Source of the DNA: Edolisoma coerulescens
Taxonomy: Eukaryota; Chordata; Aves; Passeriformes; Campephagidae
Assembly (NCBI GenBank): GCA_013397115.1
Contig: VWZW01001325.1
Location: forward strand, 443,059 to 507,058
Direction: 5' to 3'
Length of the DNA stretch: 64,000 bases
The notes under the pieces are model-generated. The model was not told the DNA's origin. It saw only the letters and a program-made list of their open reading frames with translations, and searched no databases. Shown here in pieces: positions 49,486 to 63,439 of the stretch (position 1 is its first letter; each line of letters starts with the position of its first letter). The position numbers and the translations under genes are program-made.

Positions 49486-52400
49486 CTTCCACCCACAGGT
49501 AGAAATTTGTGATTGTAATTCATCAGTACATAAGGGAGATTATGTACTGATCAACAGTATTTGTGTATAGATTTGTTACAAATATATGTCTATGGTTCAA
49601 TGAAATAAAATTCTTCCATTGTAGGTTCTATCAATCTAATTAATGAGTTATTTGTCCTTACATAATGCCTTTGTTTTCAGTTTGATGCTTTTAAGATCCT
49701 TCTTATTTTTGATAGCCCATTGCATTTAATCTTTTTATGGGTAATAAAATATTCAAGTCCTGCTATGCTGTTTTGCATGGTTCCCCCAGTTCCTGGTGTT
49801 CAAAGTGAGAGGTCTGTGGCTACAAGCGGACTGCAAATTGCTGTCTAACTGTTGGTCTGTAAGGGAATATGCAAATAAATTAAATGTGAAAAACCTTTTT
49901 TATTTGACCTGAAACATTATACTGCAGGAAAGATGGGTGAGAGAGAGCAGAGGAAAGAATGGACACAAAAAACTGAAAGGGTAACATTTTTCCCCAAATA
50001 GTCCAGGAGTTAAATAAATCACGAAGTATATGAGAAAGTTTGTTTTAGTTCTGCCTAGTAGCAGAACAGACTATAATCTGCAATCTTCCACTTCTTGTTC
50101 TCTCCGACATCTTAGAGCATATGCTTGGATGGGGAAGAGTTCTGATTATTTTTGGTGACTGTATATTTTGCATAAATAATAAAATACTTTATTTTGGAGA
50201 TGAATGTTCAGGTTTCATCTCTGAAGCAGGACTGAAGGTTTATTGTGACCTTGGCTACTGACAGCTTGTTTTATGCAAAAGAAAAAGGGTCATCTGTAGA
50301 AAATTTAGCTATCCTATAGCTTAGCCATTAAGGCACTCATGTGATGATAGTGAGGGAGTAAGTGTGAATCTGCTCTCTGCCTCATGTCATGTTAGTCATA
50401 CTGGTCACTTGCATTAAGCCTGGGAGCAAAGATTTGGGTTCCCATTATTAATAATGTGTTCTTCCTTGGTTAAGAGGAGTCCCCAGACGTGGCCAGGGGA
50501 ATTGATACTTGACACTATCTCCTCCCTTGGTAGGAAAAACCTCCTTGCCCAAAGAAAGTTTCCCTTCTCATGAAAATATAGAGTGGATTAACTGGAAAAT
50601 ATGCTACATCAAGGCTGTTGATAGAACCAAGAGCAAAATTTCTGCCTGTTCAGATGAGCCAGAAGGTCCCTGGTCTGGTTACAGCAAAGTTCTCCTGAAA
50701 AAGATGTTTCCTCACCATCAGGTCAGGCCTCTGTCCAGCTGGCTGGGTCTGCCCCTGCCTAGATTCCTACTCCCTCAGCTGTGGTCCTGAATGCCTGGCT
50801 GGAAGCCTGGCTTCTCCCAGAGCAGCTTGTCTTCCCTGGGAGTCTGGGCTTGGGGTGAGCCTCAGAGTAAGTCACAGGAGTCAAGATCCTGCCTGCAGTA
50901 AATCAGGAGAAAGCCAGTGGTCCTACTGTCCCCTTAGCTTTCTCCCTTTCATTCAGGAGGGAAAGAGGTGCAAGACCACACTGTGAGCCATAGCCTACAG
51001 GGTTTCTGCTCAGCCTCACAGAAACCTCACTGAAGGAAACCGGGGAACATATTTAGCTTTGCTGCATACATCATAAAGCATATTTAAATAATATAATTCA
51101 GTTGCTCACTGAATATGCTTCTGCTTTAAAAGAAGACTAAAAGAGGAACAGTAAATGAAGTAGGCATGTCTCTGCCTTTATAGATGCATAAACTGCTTTG
51201 AGTGTAGTGAAAACATAGCCAAAAAAGATCAGAATGCAAGCCCGTTCAGTTTAACCAACAAAAACTCTTTCCTCAAAGGACTGTCAGAAAAGGATTCACT
51301 TCTGTTTAATCTATTCATTTGGTGGGGGAAAGCTACATCTCTTATCCTCAAATTAAATTTATTTACCCATGCATAAGAGAAAAACAGTGAGCCTGAGAGA
51401 TGCCCTGTGATTTAAAATTCAGTGGATTTTGCTTCTGATTCCATTAGGTTATTTCCTTCTTGAATTTTAAAGACTTTTAAGCAACTGAGTCATGCTACGT
51501 TGGAAAAATCACACAAAACAATCTGACTTTCAGAAGAATGATTGTTATGGCTGAACCTTGGAAAAAGGAGTAAGAGGCCAGCTTAAAATACTAGGCATAT
51601 CTTATTGTCAGCTTTATAACACTGAGCTACGTTCACTCTACTTTTCTTGGCAGGTTTTTGCATTCAGGAGAGCAAAGTTGTTTCAGGCTGAAAAATAACA
51701 ATAACTATTCATGTCCTTCAAATAACACACCCCATGTATCTTTACTGTCAACTAATCTGATTTCTGTATATAAGTTATTGCCCTGTCAGTTTGTCAGAAA
51801 GGACCCAGTCATATATTGTCTTACTTCAGGGGAAGATCACAACAGCCACAAGAAAAAACTTGTGCTGAGTACCAAGATGTGGCAGATAACAGAAAAATGG
51901 AAGCAACAGGAAAATGAAAGCAACACAGCCCCATTCTTCCCATGCCAGCCCATCAGTGCTGCAACTTAGTTTATCCCAGTGGACTCCTGATATCCTGTGA
52001 ACTTGGGTGTTTGTTCTGGTTTCTTGCCCATAATCCCACCAATGGAGTACGGTATTGGACTGAAATTAGGGACCAGTTAACCTTGATGCTGATCCTACCA
52101 CATTAATTTCCAATGGCATTAAGAAAGTTCAAGGCAGTGATAAAAATTGCCCATCCATGGGATTCAAACAGCTTATCCCACCTTTGTCCCTGTGAAAGCA
52201 TAGCTCTACTGCATGAGGAAGGGCACTAGGAAATAATTTTTTAAATCTATATATCTCAGTTGCTGACAATGACAATAATTGCTTAACATCTGACTTCTGA
52301 TAAATAGAATCAAGTTCTTGATTCCACCAAAATGTGTGGTGGAAATGCACCAAAAGGGAAGACATTGTATCCATATCTATAAAAAATGGTCACAGAAAGC

Positions 52401-55400
52401 ACCAGGGAGGTCTGCTCTTCCTGATTTTCTTGCCTGCCAGTGCAAAGTGAAGTAATAATCTTCTACCTTCAGCTTTCCATCTGTAAAAGAGGTCTATTTT
52501 CTTGCTTATACAGGAGACTAGGGAGAATAATCTTTATAGAAGCAGTCACGTACTACAGCAAGAGTAACTGCAATAAAGAGACAGCCTCCACTGGCAAAGT
52601 CTTCGGGGGAGCCTAGAATTCCCTTTTAACTGACTCCTGTGTTTTACCATGCATTACATATACATATACACAATATTTAGCATATGTAGCATTTACAAGA
52701 AATAGCAGGCTTTTAAAATAGTCAGACAAATAATTTTAAACTAACGGACAAAAAATGGTACCCGTGTCCTTAGCAAGATAACTATTTAACACGTTTCTGT
52801 CAAATAGTTCTTAAAATTGTCCTTAGTAAATCTGTGACTTTATTTGTTCGCTTCTAAATAACTAAAGTGTTTTTTGAGGAGCAGTCTCAATCCTAGTGTG
52901 TCCCAACAGAGTAGCACACCCATGCTTAGCCAGTGCTAGCAGGGCTCCATCTCCGTGGGAACAATGAGAACACGTTAGTCTTATCATCTGGAATACCCAT
53001 TTAGCATCCTGTTTTTTTCAAGTATTTTATGTTTTGTCTTTATTCCTGTTTTCTTTAACATGAGTCCTGAAAGATCTGAAGGAAAAAACTCTTAGTTAGG
53101 TTTCACATTGATCAGGGATTAACTAACTGATGGAACTGTGAAAATGCCTTTTAGCCCCTAAAGAGAGAAAAAAAAGATATTGATCACAGAGCCCATGAAA
53201 ACATTCTAACTATTCTAAAATGTTTAGCTGTTCTACATGTTATAAAAGTCAGTTTATAAGAGTTATGAATAACAGTACAGCCCACTAAAAGTCAGATTAA
53301 TGCATAGCAATCCCAGAAGTATTTCATCAAGGAGTACAGACATTTGGGTAGATAGCTTTAGTCAGTTTATTACTAACCTGATTGGACACTCAAGATACTG
53401 ATAATGGATTTAATTTGGTAATAATAAAATTATGCTTATGCTAATGGTGCTATCAGATTAATAGGTTTTAAATGGTTAGTGCTATTTTATTGTCTCATCC
53501 TGACTATTGAGCTAGTCTATATCTGCAGTGTACATTGAATGATGGAGATCAACTTAAACAGTATCATACAGTGGTATCAGTATGGGACATCTGAACATTT
53601 TTTCCTTATACCTTGAAAGGTAAAGTTGAAGTTTATGAAAGAGAAGTGCTCTCCATTTTTAATGTGTGCAACAGAAACTGTAAATAGCTGACAGAACACT
53701 GGGAAATTGGTTAAAGTGCCTCACCACTCCTCACTTAAACCATCTGTCAGGCACTTCTTCAGTACAAAAAAAAACAAACACAATTTTTAGAAATGTTTGT
53801 TCTGCAAATGCAAATTAATACTTTTAAATTTCTTCCAAGTCACGTAGATGGATATGTATCTTACAACATGTCTGCATAGAGATATGGTGCCTATTTAACT
53901 ACTTCCGAAAAAGGTTGTGAAGGCCCAGGCAGGCCCTCCAAGATAGGTTTTAATTCTCTGTTTAGCTTTGCTAAGAGGACACACAGAGTGTGGTTTGACA
54001 AGTGTCTTCTGCTTATGTCCAGCTCACTTGCATGTGCTGAAAAAGCCAGTCCTGTCCTCTCCCCACCTGCTCCTGTCCTCCAGCCCCCATTGCAAGTTCA
54101 TTGCTGTGCTGCTGACAGTGCAGCTCCCACAAGTACTAGTGCCAGGAGAGGAGAGGTGGTAGAACAGGGCTAGGGGCATTGGGAAGGGGAGGTTCATATC
54201 TCTCAGTGACACCGTGGACTTATGTCACTTTAAGCAGCTTGTGGAGCTTCACTTAAGAGCCCCAGCTCAGCAAGATGCTCAAATATGTGCCTAACTTGAG
54301 GCACACAGACTATTGGTAAGAAAATACTGAAGCATATGCTTTATTTTTAAACACATTATTAAGAGCTTCCTGAATTGAGATAATTTCCTTCTCAGTATTT
54401 CTGTTCCCATCCAGCATAACTTTATTTTTTCACTTCCTGCCAATATGTACTTCATTTCCCTCTGCACATTGCCAGCCAGCCCTCAACTTTCTGGCTGGCA
54501 TCTTTTCATTATCTTAGGTGGAGTGTATGTGTAGTGCTGCACTATTTTGGGAAGGCATTAAAGATACAAGACAATAAAGATACAAATCCTCAGGGACCAG
54601 GAATGGGCCCTGGTTCATTGACTACTATAGCTATAGCTTTGTTGTCTTCTGTGTTCTATGAGTCCTGTGGAAAATTAAAGAGAACCTAATTAAAAAGCCT
54701 AAATATCTTCAAATAAGTTTGGATTCAGATTTCCATGCCAACCTGTTCTATTATCAGAACCTAGGGTATGGAGGAAAAATCTAGTTCTGCGCCATTTCTC
54801 ATTGCTGTCCTGTCTCCTGTAGCCTTGGAGAGGCAGATAAGGGATATAAAAAAGCTTGCGAGTACTGCACTGTAAGTCAGCTAGTAGGTCCAAGACTGCA
54901 AGTAAAGATCCCAAACTGTAGACAAGTTAAGTTCACCAGCTACCTGATTTGCTGGTCCCAAGTATTTCTTTAACCAGAAGATTTTATTCATGATTGCACT
55001 AACAGCATTTCACTGAAGCCAAACTTGAAACTTTCTGTTTTCTCAGTACTTACAAGTTTGTCAGGCATTCCACAAATGTTCTTCTTCACTTGTGGGATCT
55101 TGAGCAGTACAGAGTATGTAGGCAATATCTTGCTTTATTCATCTAAATGAGTGATGCCTATCAGTCTCTGAAGTCCTGTTGGGATGATAATGGATGACCA
55201 GCACTGAAGAGGACTGAAGATGATCTGTTTGGTTGGTTTCAGTGATTTTTATCCCCCATGAGATCTCCCACTTTTTATTGTATCTGGCTGCTAGAATATT
55301 TTTTATATTGTATCTTTTGACCAAAATCAGAGTTAAATTACACTTCAGAACATCAGTTGCCTACAGTCATCATTTGTCTTTAGCCATATTTTGGTTTGTG

Positions 55401-58400
55401 CGCAGAAACTAAGGATGCAGTTTTGATCTTTTGAAAGAAAAGAATTTTGCCTAAATTATTTAACAGATCTTTACACCTACCTGCAGCAGAGAAGGTTGCT
55501 TTTAATTTATTATATGGCTGTGAGTGCCTATTGCTTACAGCACACAGGGTTAGCTGCTGCCAACTTTTCTGCAGTTTCAAAAGTCTCTGGATTGTTGAAA
55601 TATAATTACAGTTTAAGTGAAGATGCCACAGAACTTTTAATTTGCTCTTTTAGTAATTTCTGCAGTCCAGAGACCTTGGGCCAGGAACACTGCTGGCCAT
55701 GCTGTAAGCCCAAGAGTGAATCTCTTTTTATACATGTTGGTATCCACCAACAGACTTTCCCCAGGCTTCCTGCCTTGCCAAAACATTGTAATTGCCCTGG
55801 CAATTTCCATTCTTAGTTTTGGGTAAATATGCTTCTCAAACAGCCCAACAATGTCCTTATTGACCAAGAAGACAATTTGACTGCTTTCTCCCCACCCCAG
55901 CAGTAATTACTCATACTTACACTGAGATTACAACTGAAATTGTTAACAAACAGCATCCAATAGATGTAACCTGTTTGAATTTAATAGTGTCCACCCACTT
56001 GAAAAATCCAAGAAGTCTCAAAAAGTAAGAAAACCCTATACTTGCACACTAATAGCTAGACATGGGGCCAAGTTGTACATCTTCTCCTAGAGATGTGCAA
56101 GAAATGTCACTCTCTGTGAGTAAGGATGGAGGGCACAGGATTGTAAAGTCTAGGACACTTGAGCATTTGTTTAACTTTTAAGCCCAAGAGAACATCACTG
56201 AAATCACTAGGTTTATTCCTGCACTTAACAATAATTATGCCTTTACACACCAGCTTGACTTCAGACTTGTCTGTATTATACTGACTATGCAGCTTTACCC
56301 AGCTCCCATTGATCGGGATCATTGTGCTGCCCTTAGTGGGTCTTAAGTGATATTAGATATTCCATTAGAGAAACATTGTTTCCATTACAGTTTACAATCT
56401 TAACATTTGAAAACTATCATTAAAATATGTAGCTTTAGAACATACTTTTTTTCATATATGTAGCAGATGGCTACTTACTGGCAACTGGTCATATATTAAT
56501 TTTTCAGAAACCTGTTTCCTGAATATGATTAATGACTCACATCCCCCTCATATCACTTTATTCCAGATGAATGGTATATGGATTCTGAAATGCAAGACAT
56601 ATGCTGAACACCTAATTGGGCTGCCAATGGCTCAAAAATATTTTAAGTTCAAAAACTCAGGTAATACAAAGTTTGCTGCCTGGGTATTTCACATTTATAA
56701 ACCTGTGGTATTCAGGAAACAGAGTTTATATTGATATTTTAGGTATTAGAATTGATTACATTGTGACAAATCAGTATTTTGTTGGAGATCTTTTAAAGCA
56801 TTTTTGTTTTTAAAGCAGAAAATATAACATGCTCTGCAATGTCTCTTCCATTATGAAGAAGAAAAAATAATTCAAGGATGAACTGAAATTTTTATTGAAT
56901 GCTTCTCCATATAATCTTTGAAACTGAAAATGATTTAAAACGCCCAAAAGTTGTCAGACATTTGCAGAAAGAGAGGCTAGTTGTGACCGGAAAAAGTCCC
57001 AAAAAACAATCCACCACAAATTAGTAGGAAGATAAGAGCTGCCATTACTGAAGCCAGATGAGAACTTCATGTAATTTGTTGTCCTCAAAGTGCGACCAGT
57101 TGCATCACTTAGGGAAAGAACTTCCTCTTTTTGTCTCCTTTACTTTTTCCATGATACACCCACTTCTGCCAGTCAGTGAGTTGTTTAGGGACTGACCCCT
57201 AAGCATCTGCATATATATGAGCTTGTTTTAACAGCCAGTAATGGACTATCTCACAGTTAATGAGGTGAATCTTGTTTGCAAGACATTCATAGTCTGACAC
57301 CCCACAGCATTCTTCTGTCTCAGGTCTACACTTTACCATGGGCTGTGTTTAGTAGTAGTTAAGTAGGGGGTTTTTTTGCCTGTTTTAAATCTGCTAAACC
57401 TCATCATTTTCTTGATGGGAGGAGGGCATGGCACCATATTATTTTTCAGATTGTGCCTGAGCAGAAGATATTTGGTGTGTGCCACCTAGATCTATAAAGG
57501 TGTAACACTTTTTTATGCCTTTTTTTTTCAGAATTACTCCTGATAATGGTGCTTTGATTGGTCACCGGGCTGATAGTTTTGCAGGACCGTCTGCAATGAC
57601 TTGCAGAACTTTTACTTACTGGTAATAGGCATAGATGTGATAGTAAGTCTAGAGTTAGATCTCTCCCTGTTTTGTGCTTGCTGACAATGAATTTTATTTC
57701 CCTTCTATGTCCTACACATGTGAAACCTTGAATGGTACAGTTTCAGGTATTACAGAGATTTTAATGTACTGTATGACAAGTTGGTTAAGACTGACAAAAC
57801 TGGTAGAAACACTTCAGACTTTTATTATACACATCCTCCAACTGTTGATCCATTAAGATATTTATTCTAAACCACAATATTTTATTTGTTACATTCCAGC
57901 AGAAGTTTTGATGACATTCTTACTGAGAATTATTGAGAACAATATTTCTTAGGAACAAACCAGCCCAATACAGAAGTATGAGAAACTTTAAAGGCATATA
58001 TTATCTCTTAATTTCAGCAAATCACAATTTTAAAGTTTTGATCATCTACTGTAATGTACATAACAGAATTTAAATTGCTGACTCAAAAGTGAAAGGCTCT
58101 GATGAACCTCAAAGCTGAAAATTTTTCAGTTAAGCAGTTTCACAGATATTAATAAATGAAATTAGTCTTCTTTATTTATTTATGATCCACTACTGCAACA
58201 CTTGAAACAACACTGACATCAGTTTCAACCTTATTGGTAGCCAAAATTATGCATTACTGTGCATGAATAACTCAGTGGTGTGAGACACAGGAACCAAAGG
58301 ACACTCTCTAGGTGTGTCAAACAACAAGTTATGACAACAGCTGTGTAAAGTTTCCTTTGAGCTTGTTCAACCAAATGATTAACTGAACAAAGCACACCAT

Positions 58401-61400
58401 CAGAGGCAACTTCTGCCTGGCAGTGAAGCTGTTCAGTCATTTGTTAAAAATGCTTAACTAACACCTAAACTGCAAATACCATGTATGTCAGTACTGCCAA
58501 CTCATCCACGTGTTTTACTGATTATCTACAAATCTAATATTTTCTTACATTTTTAGAGATAATTCTTGGTATTTATCCCACTTCTGGCAAAAAGTGGTGA
58601 TGTAGGAGTAATACACCTGCTTTCAGACAGAAGATTTATCAGATTATGCCACTTACACGTGAATTAGATGGAACCGGCCTGGATTACATTTGCTCATGTC
58701 CATATTCATGACCTTCCAGTTGCTGAGTTTACAAACTTTCATAAACCAAACACTAATTTCTAATTCAAATCAGTAGTGTGAAGGCCTAGAAAGTTCAGAA
58801 ATGGGAAAGAACTTGAGAAAGTCCAAGACATATAGAAAGTGGCTGAGGTCCTTCAGTAGGTGGCACACTTCCCTCTCAATCAGTTGTGAAGGAAAGTATT
58901 TGCAGGATGCTTGGGGCGCTTGCCTGTGGGAAGATTCCAGAGATGCAAAACCAGGAAGGCAACCAATGTGGTTAGGAAGGTTCCCATGACATGTGCCAGA
59001 GGAGTAAAGGAAATAGGATAATATGGTCAAATTCTAGGTAGCTGCAACTTAGTTAATGCCATTTTTCTTATCCAAAGTGCCCCCTGCCGCTTTGAGATGT
59101 CTTCTTTACTCTGTTTTCAAGTTGTCACTACTCACTGTTATGAGTGGTCTGCCCCTCTGTTCTCCATGCAATTCTCTATGCATGAAGCACTGGAGGTTTC
59201 TTTGAATTGGAAGATGATGCAAAGGAGTTGCCTATTTGAGAAGAACGCTAAATGAAAGGCTATCAGGGCTAATGGGAATATAAATAGGTAAGCTTTTAGA
59301 AAATTAAGTCACTTAATAGTTCAGGTTATATATAACTCAGAAGTTGCTAAATCATGCCATGCCTTTGGCAGGCTCTTCCTTCAGTTGTTCCTAGAAAAAA
59401 TGGGGCAGGGTGAGGGGGAGAACTGAGTACAGTATACAAAATCTGTAGGAGCTAATACTTTATATTTAAAGAGAAATAACCAGTGCTTGGTAACATGTTC
59501 CACTTGTCAGCAAGGCAACTTTTTTTTCCAAACGCCTAAAAGTCTTTCAAAAACTTTATTGGGTTGTGATGTTAAAAGGGATGATCAAAGAGAACCTGGC
59601 TATAGAACTTACAAGCTTTATTTATCTCACATGAGAAGTGCCTTGAATAATCCCTTGCCTGAGTTTCTAGTCAGCACTGTAGATTTTCCTATTCAGCTAG
59701 TCAATTAGCTATGAAAAAAATGAAAATGAGTGAAAGTAATCAAATTTTATTTTAAAACATTTTCCCAGGATTCATGGGCTGTAAAAAAATGTTCCCATGA
59801 AAGGGCATAATTTCAGAAAATTCTGCCTCTTTCATTTTTTCACCCTCTTCCAAGGTCAAGTGATGACATGTTATTATCAAGCTGTTGATGCACACAGCAT
59901 GTTAGTTCTGCATCTGGAAATACTTTATGTGGAGAAAATGACTTTTTCTTTTTTTTTTTTAAGGAAATCTCAAGATAGCAGAAAAATATTTTTCTTTCAG
60001 GAAATACAGCCATTTGTTCATTACCAGGCAAATAGGACTCCCCTTCCTTTGGGCCCTCTGCCAGAGTTATTTACACACAGGCTCGTTCAAGCTAACCACC
60101 TTGGCTTCGTGCTCCTTCACACCATTTGATACTGTATGAGATTGGAGCTGTTGTGGATAAAGAAGTGCTTCACTGTGACTCCTTTGTGTTCTGTGGAGGA
60201 GTCATGGGCACACTCCCCTATGAGGAAAGATTACCCTTGTTTATGTAGGAGAGTAGACAAACAAGATACAGCAGCCTGGATTCAAGGAACACATAGGAAG
60301 AGGTGTTGAGAGGGTGTCTGGCAATGTCTTTTTCTCTTTTCTCATGCAATAAGATGGCACTTGAGCAAAATGAAAGCAATATGTACAAATGGGAAAATGG
60401 AATGCTGTGGCTGGAAATACATTTTATGGTATTAAATGATTAAAGGATATGTGAAACTCATAGCTGCTGGTTATCTCTGAGAAGAGCTTGAGATGGTCAG
60501 TAGAGGGTAGGTATCTCTCAAGATAAAAAATTTTACCTGAATTAGTACTGCTCTTCAAATGGATTTTGTGATGCATTTGACATCCAAAGTAAAACCGGAG
60601 GCAAATGCAGCCCTTTCAGTACTCTGGCCAACTCTTTTGATCCACCTCGGTCTCCCTTCTCACCCTCCTTGCCGGCCCCAGAACCACTGGGTGTGACCTC
60701 TCAGGCTCTCCATGCGTCCCTGAGAGGGACTGGTGGCCGGGACCCTCACCCTTGCAGGCCGTTCGTCGCCCAGCTCAGGGCCCTTCTCTCTCTGATAAGG
60801 GGAGAGAGAGCAGGTCTTCCAAAGAGGAGAACAGAAGAGGGAGTGTACCCACCTTATCCAGCACTGGAAAGCCAGCCCTGAGAATATTGCATATTTTTCT
60901 AGTAAGCACAAAGAGCGCTGAATGTGATGAGGGCAGTGGTGGGGCCAGAAGGGGAACCAGGGAGCCAGAAACATGAGAGAAGGAAGACGGGAGGAAGCTC
61001 CTGTATAAATAAGGACAATGTGTTTTAAACATCATTGATAGGAAACTACTAGTATTTATTTATGAGGAAAGCCATTCACAGGCAGCTTCCCATAGATTTT
61101 CTCACTTAATCAAACCTTAAGAAAGAGGATCTAAACAGCAAAATAACACCACTAATTTTGTTTTGCACTCCTACCCTCTGAGACTTTCAGAAAATTGGAT
61201 ACATTTGGTCCATTTTGCTTTACACTGCTCACAGTGAAATCAATAGATACCTATCAATGCCTTATATAAAGGAATTGTCTCTTTTGCTGCAGTTCTGTCT
61301 GTAACAACTTTGTGAAGAATAGTAATGAGCTTGTGGGTACAGGTTTGGGGACCAAGTAATTTTTTCTTAAGAAAGGATGAATTGCTTTAAAATCATTAGC

Positions 61401-63439
61401 TATTTTAGGAATGGTTGTTTAACATTTCAATTCAACTGTACTATTATAGAAAAATTATGTAATGCTTTCTCTTACCTACTTTGAGAGCCGCAGAATTTAC
61501 AAAACTGATAGATTCTGTGTGTTCTGAGATCAAACCCAATTTTCAGAATAATTTATAGTGTTTAATAATCTGTGAACATCATTGCTGAATATTATCATTC
61601 TGTGTTGTGTTTGCTGTGAGCTGCAGCTGTGATGGCCAAGGTGCTTTCCAAGAAGCAAGAATGACTTCTTTTTTGATGAATCTGCAAAATCTGTATTTAA
61701 ATAACAGCTGTCAATCTTACATCTGAGAGCTCCCTTAGTTCTTGTCTTAGTTTGTTAGAGCGAGTCTTATTAAATGCTGGGTGTAAACGTTAAAAAAAAA
61801 ATTCTAGAGGGAAATGGCAGGATGGTATGATAGAAGGACATCATTATTAAGTTATGTTGTTGCCACGAGTAGGCGAGAGAAAGTGATTCAGATGTCTGCT
61901 GCCTCTCTGTGGAGTCACTGGCAGGAGTTTGGGAGGAAAACTACCCCAGCGTCCAAGCTGCAGTCCCTCTGTGGGACAGTGCTCCTGCCTCCTGCTCCCT
62001 GCGGGAGGGGAAAGGGGCATCGGCTGCGGATGAAGGTCAGTCTGTACTCAGTTACACCCACTCCCCTACAACTGTGCACAAAGGGGAGAGGGCTGAAGGA
62101 ACCATGTGAAGACCTCCTTGCCTCTTTGGCTGGGGAGGTCTCCTCCAAGTTAAGGACCCTTGCAGCTGCAAGTTGTGCAGCTTGTCAAAACCTGCTCTGG
62201 GGCTTGAGCCAAACAAATTTTGTACAACAGTCAGGGTCTCTGAGCACAGGTGTAGCTTCGCTCTCTTCCCTGGGAACATCAAAGCTCCAAAGAGTTGTAG
62301 CTCCAGCACATACCTTGTAGAGCCACAGTGAAGGAAATGGCTGTGGCTCAGACGTTGCAATACTAAGAGAATGCGGGAAAGCACACACGGTATAGCTTCT
62401 TGAGACAACCATCATAATTGGAAAAAGACCCCTATTTTGAAAGGCATTATGGATAAACATTTTTTTATTTTGCTTTGCGAATGAATGTAAAAAACCTCCT
62501 ATTTTGAACACTGAACCTTGTTGCAGTACTTTCTGTGGGCTGGTCTCTGTGACAGTAAAAATGAACTTCTGAAGTCTTGCGAGAGGGAGGAGACAGGATG
62601 ACAATGCTGAGCATTCACAAAGAAGTCAAAGGTGCTGGTCAGGAGTTTGCAGCCTCCTGGAGGGGAAGATACTGGCAGCCATCATTTGGGGGCAGAGATA
62701 AATGCTGCTGTTGTAGAAAAACAGCAGGATGGGAAAACCTCAATTTGAAACAAATCCTAAGGACTCCCATCTCCCATTGGCTTATTCTGACATGACATCA
62801 AATAGAGATCACAAGCCCAAAGTCAATATGTTTGCTCAGACAGAATAATTCCAGTCAAACAATACTCGATGTCAGGAATGACATTATCACTTACACCAAA
62901 CTCAGGAAAACAAAGACAGACATGCTCATGGACCTAACAAGGAGCAAAAAACTTCGTTCAGCCCTCTTACTATTGAACATGCTTGTAGCAGCAAGCCTTT
63001 TTTGTAAAAGAAGTCATAATTTATCATGAAATTATGGTCACATGATCTTGTGCCCATATCACTTGAGGGAAACCCCAAGAAATCCCAAGACTCTCCTGCA
63101 CCTCCTGGATTGAGCAAAAGGAAGCATTATGAAGCTGACTCAGAGATCACCAAAGTCAACAGGGGCCAAGGACCACAGTAGGATGACGAGATTTTTATTA
63201 ATAGATTCTGTGCCCTTCTATGTCCCTGTATTGCCAGCTCTGAGCACTGAATTGTTATTAGTCCCTAAAAGATGCAGGAACAACTTAAAATTCTTAGCTA
63301 CTCTAATTATGAAATAATGGTTTTATTTACCCTGGCATCTGCCATAAGAACCACTGCTTTCAGGATTTATGTATAAACTTTTTCCTTTTCATCCATGAGC
63401 CTGATTTTTCTGTTGACTGAAGTCAAAAGAATAGTCTCA
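49486..63439. other. Intergenic DNA toward the right-hand CpG island
   Basis: No supported exon, RNA gene or full transposable element. A GC-rich patch lies at about 60.64-60.99 kb and another moderately GC-rich, long-open stretch at 61.8-62.3 kb. The 60.2-60.3 kb stretch (CCTATGAGGAAAGATTACCC onward) may be a very old LINE remnant, but I cannot support it firmly. AT-rich stretches such as 53.38-53.53 kb carry several homeodomain/POU-like cores. Confidence 0.6.

Noticed and set aside
60150..60330. Possible old LINE remnant (CCTATGAGGAAAGATTACCC onward)
   Set aside because: Only a short part resembles CR1/L3 and the rest does not continue the match; not firm enough to list as an element.
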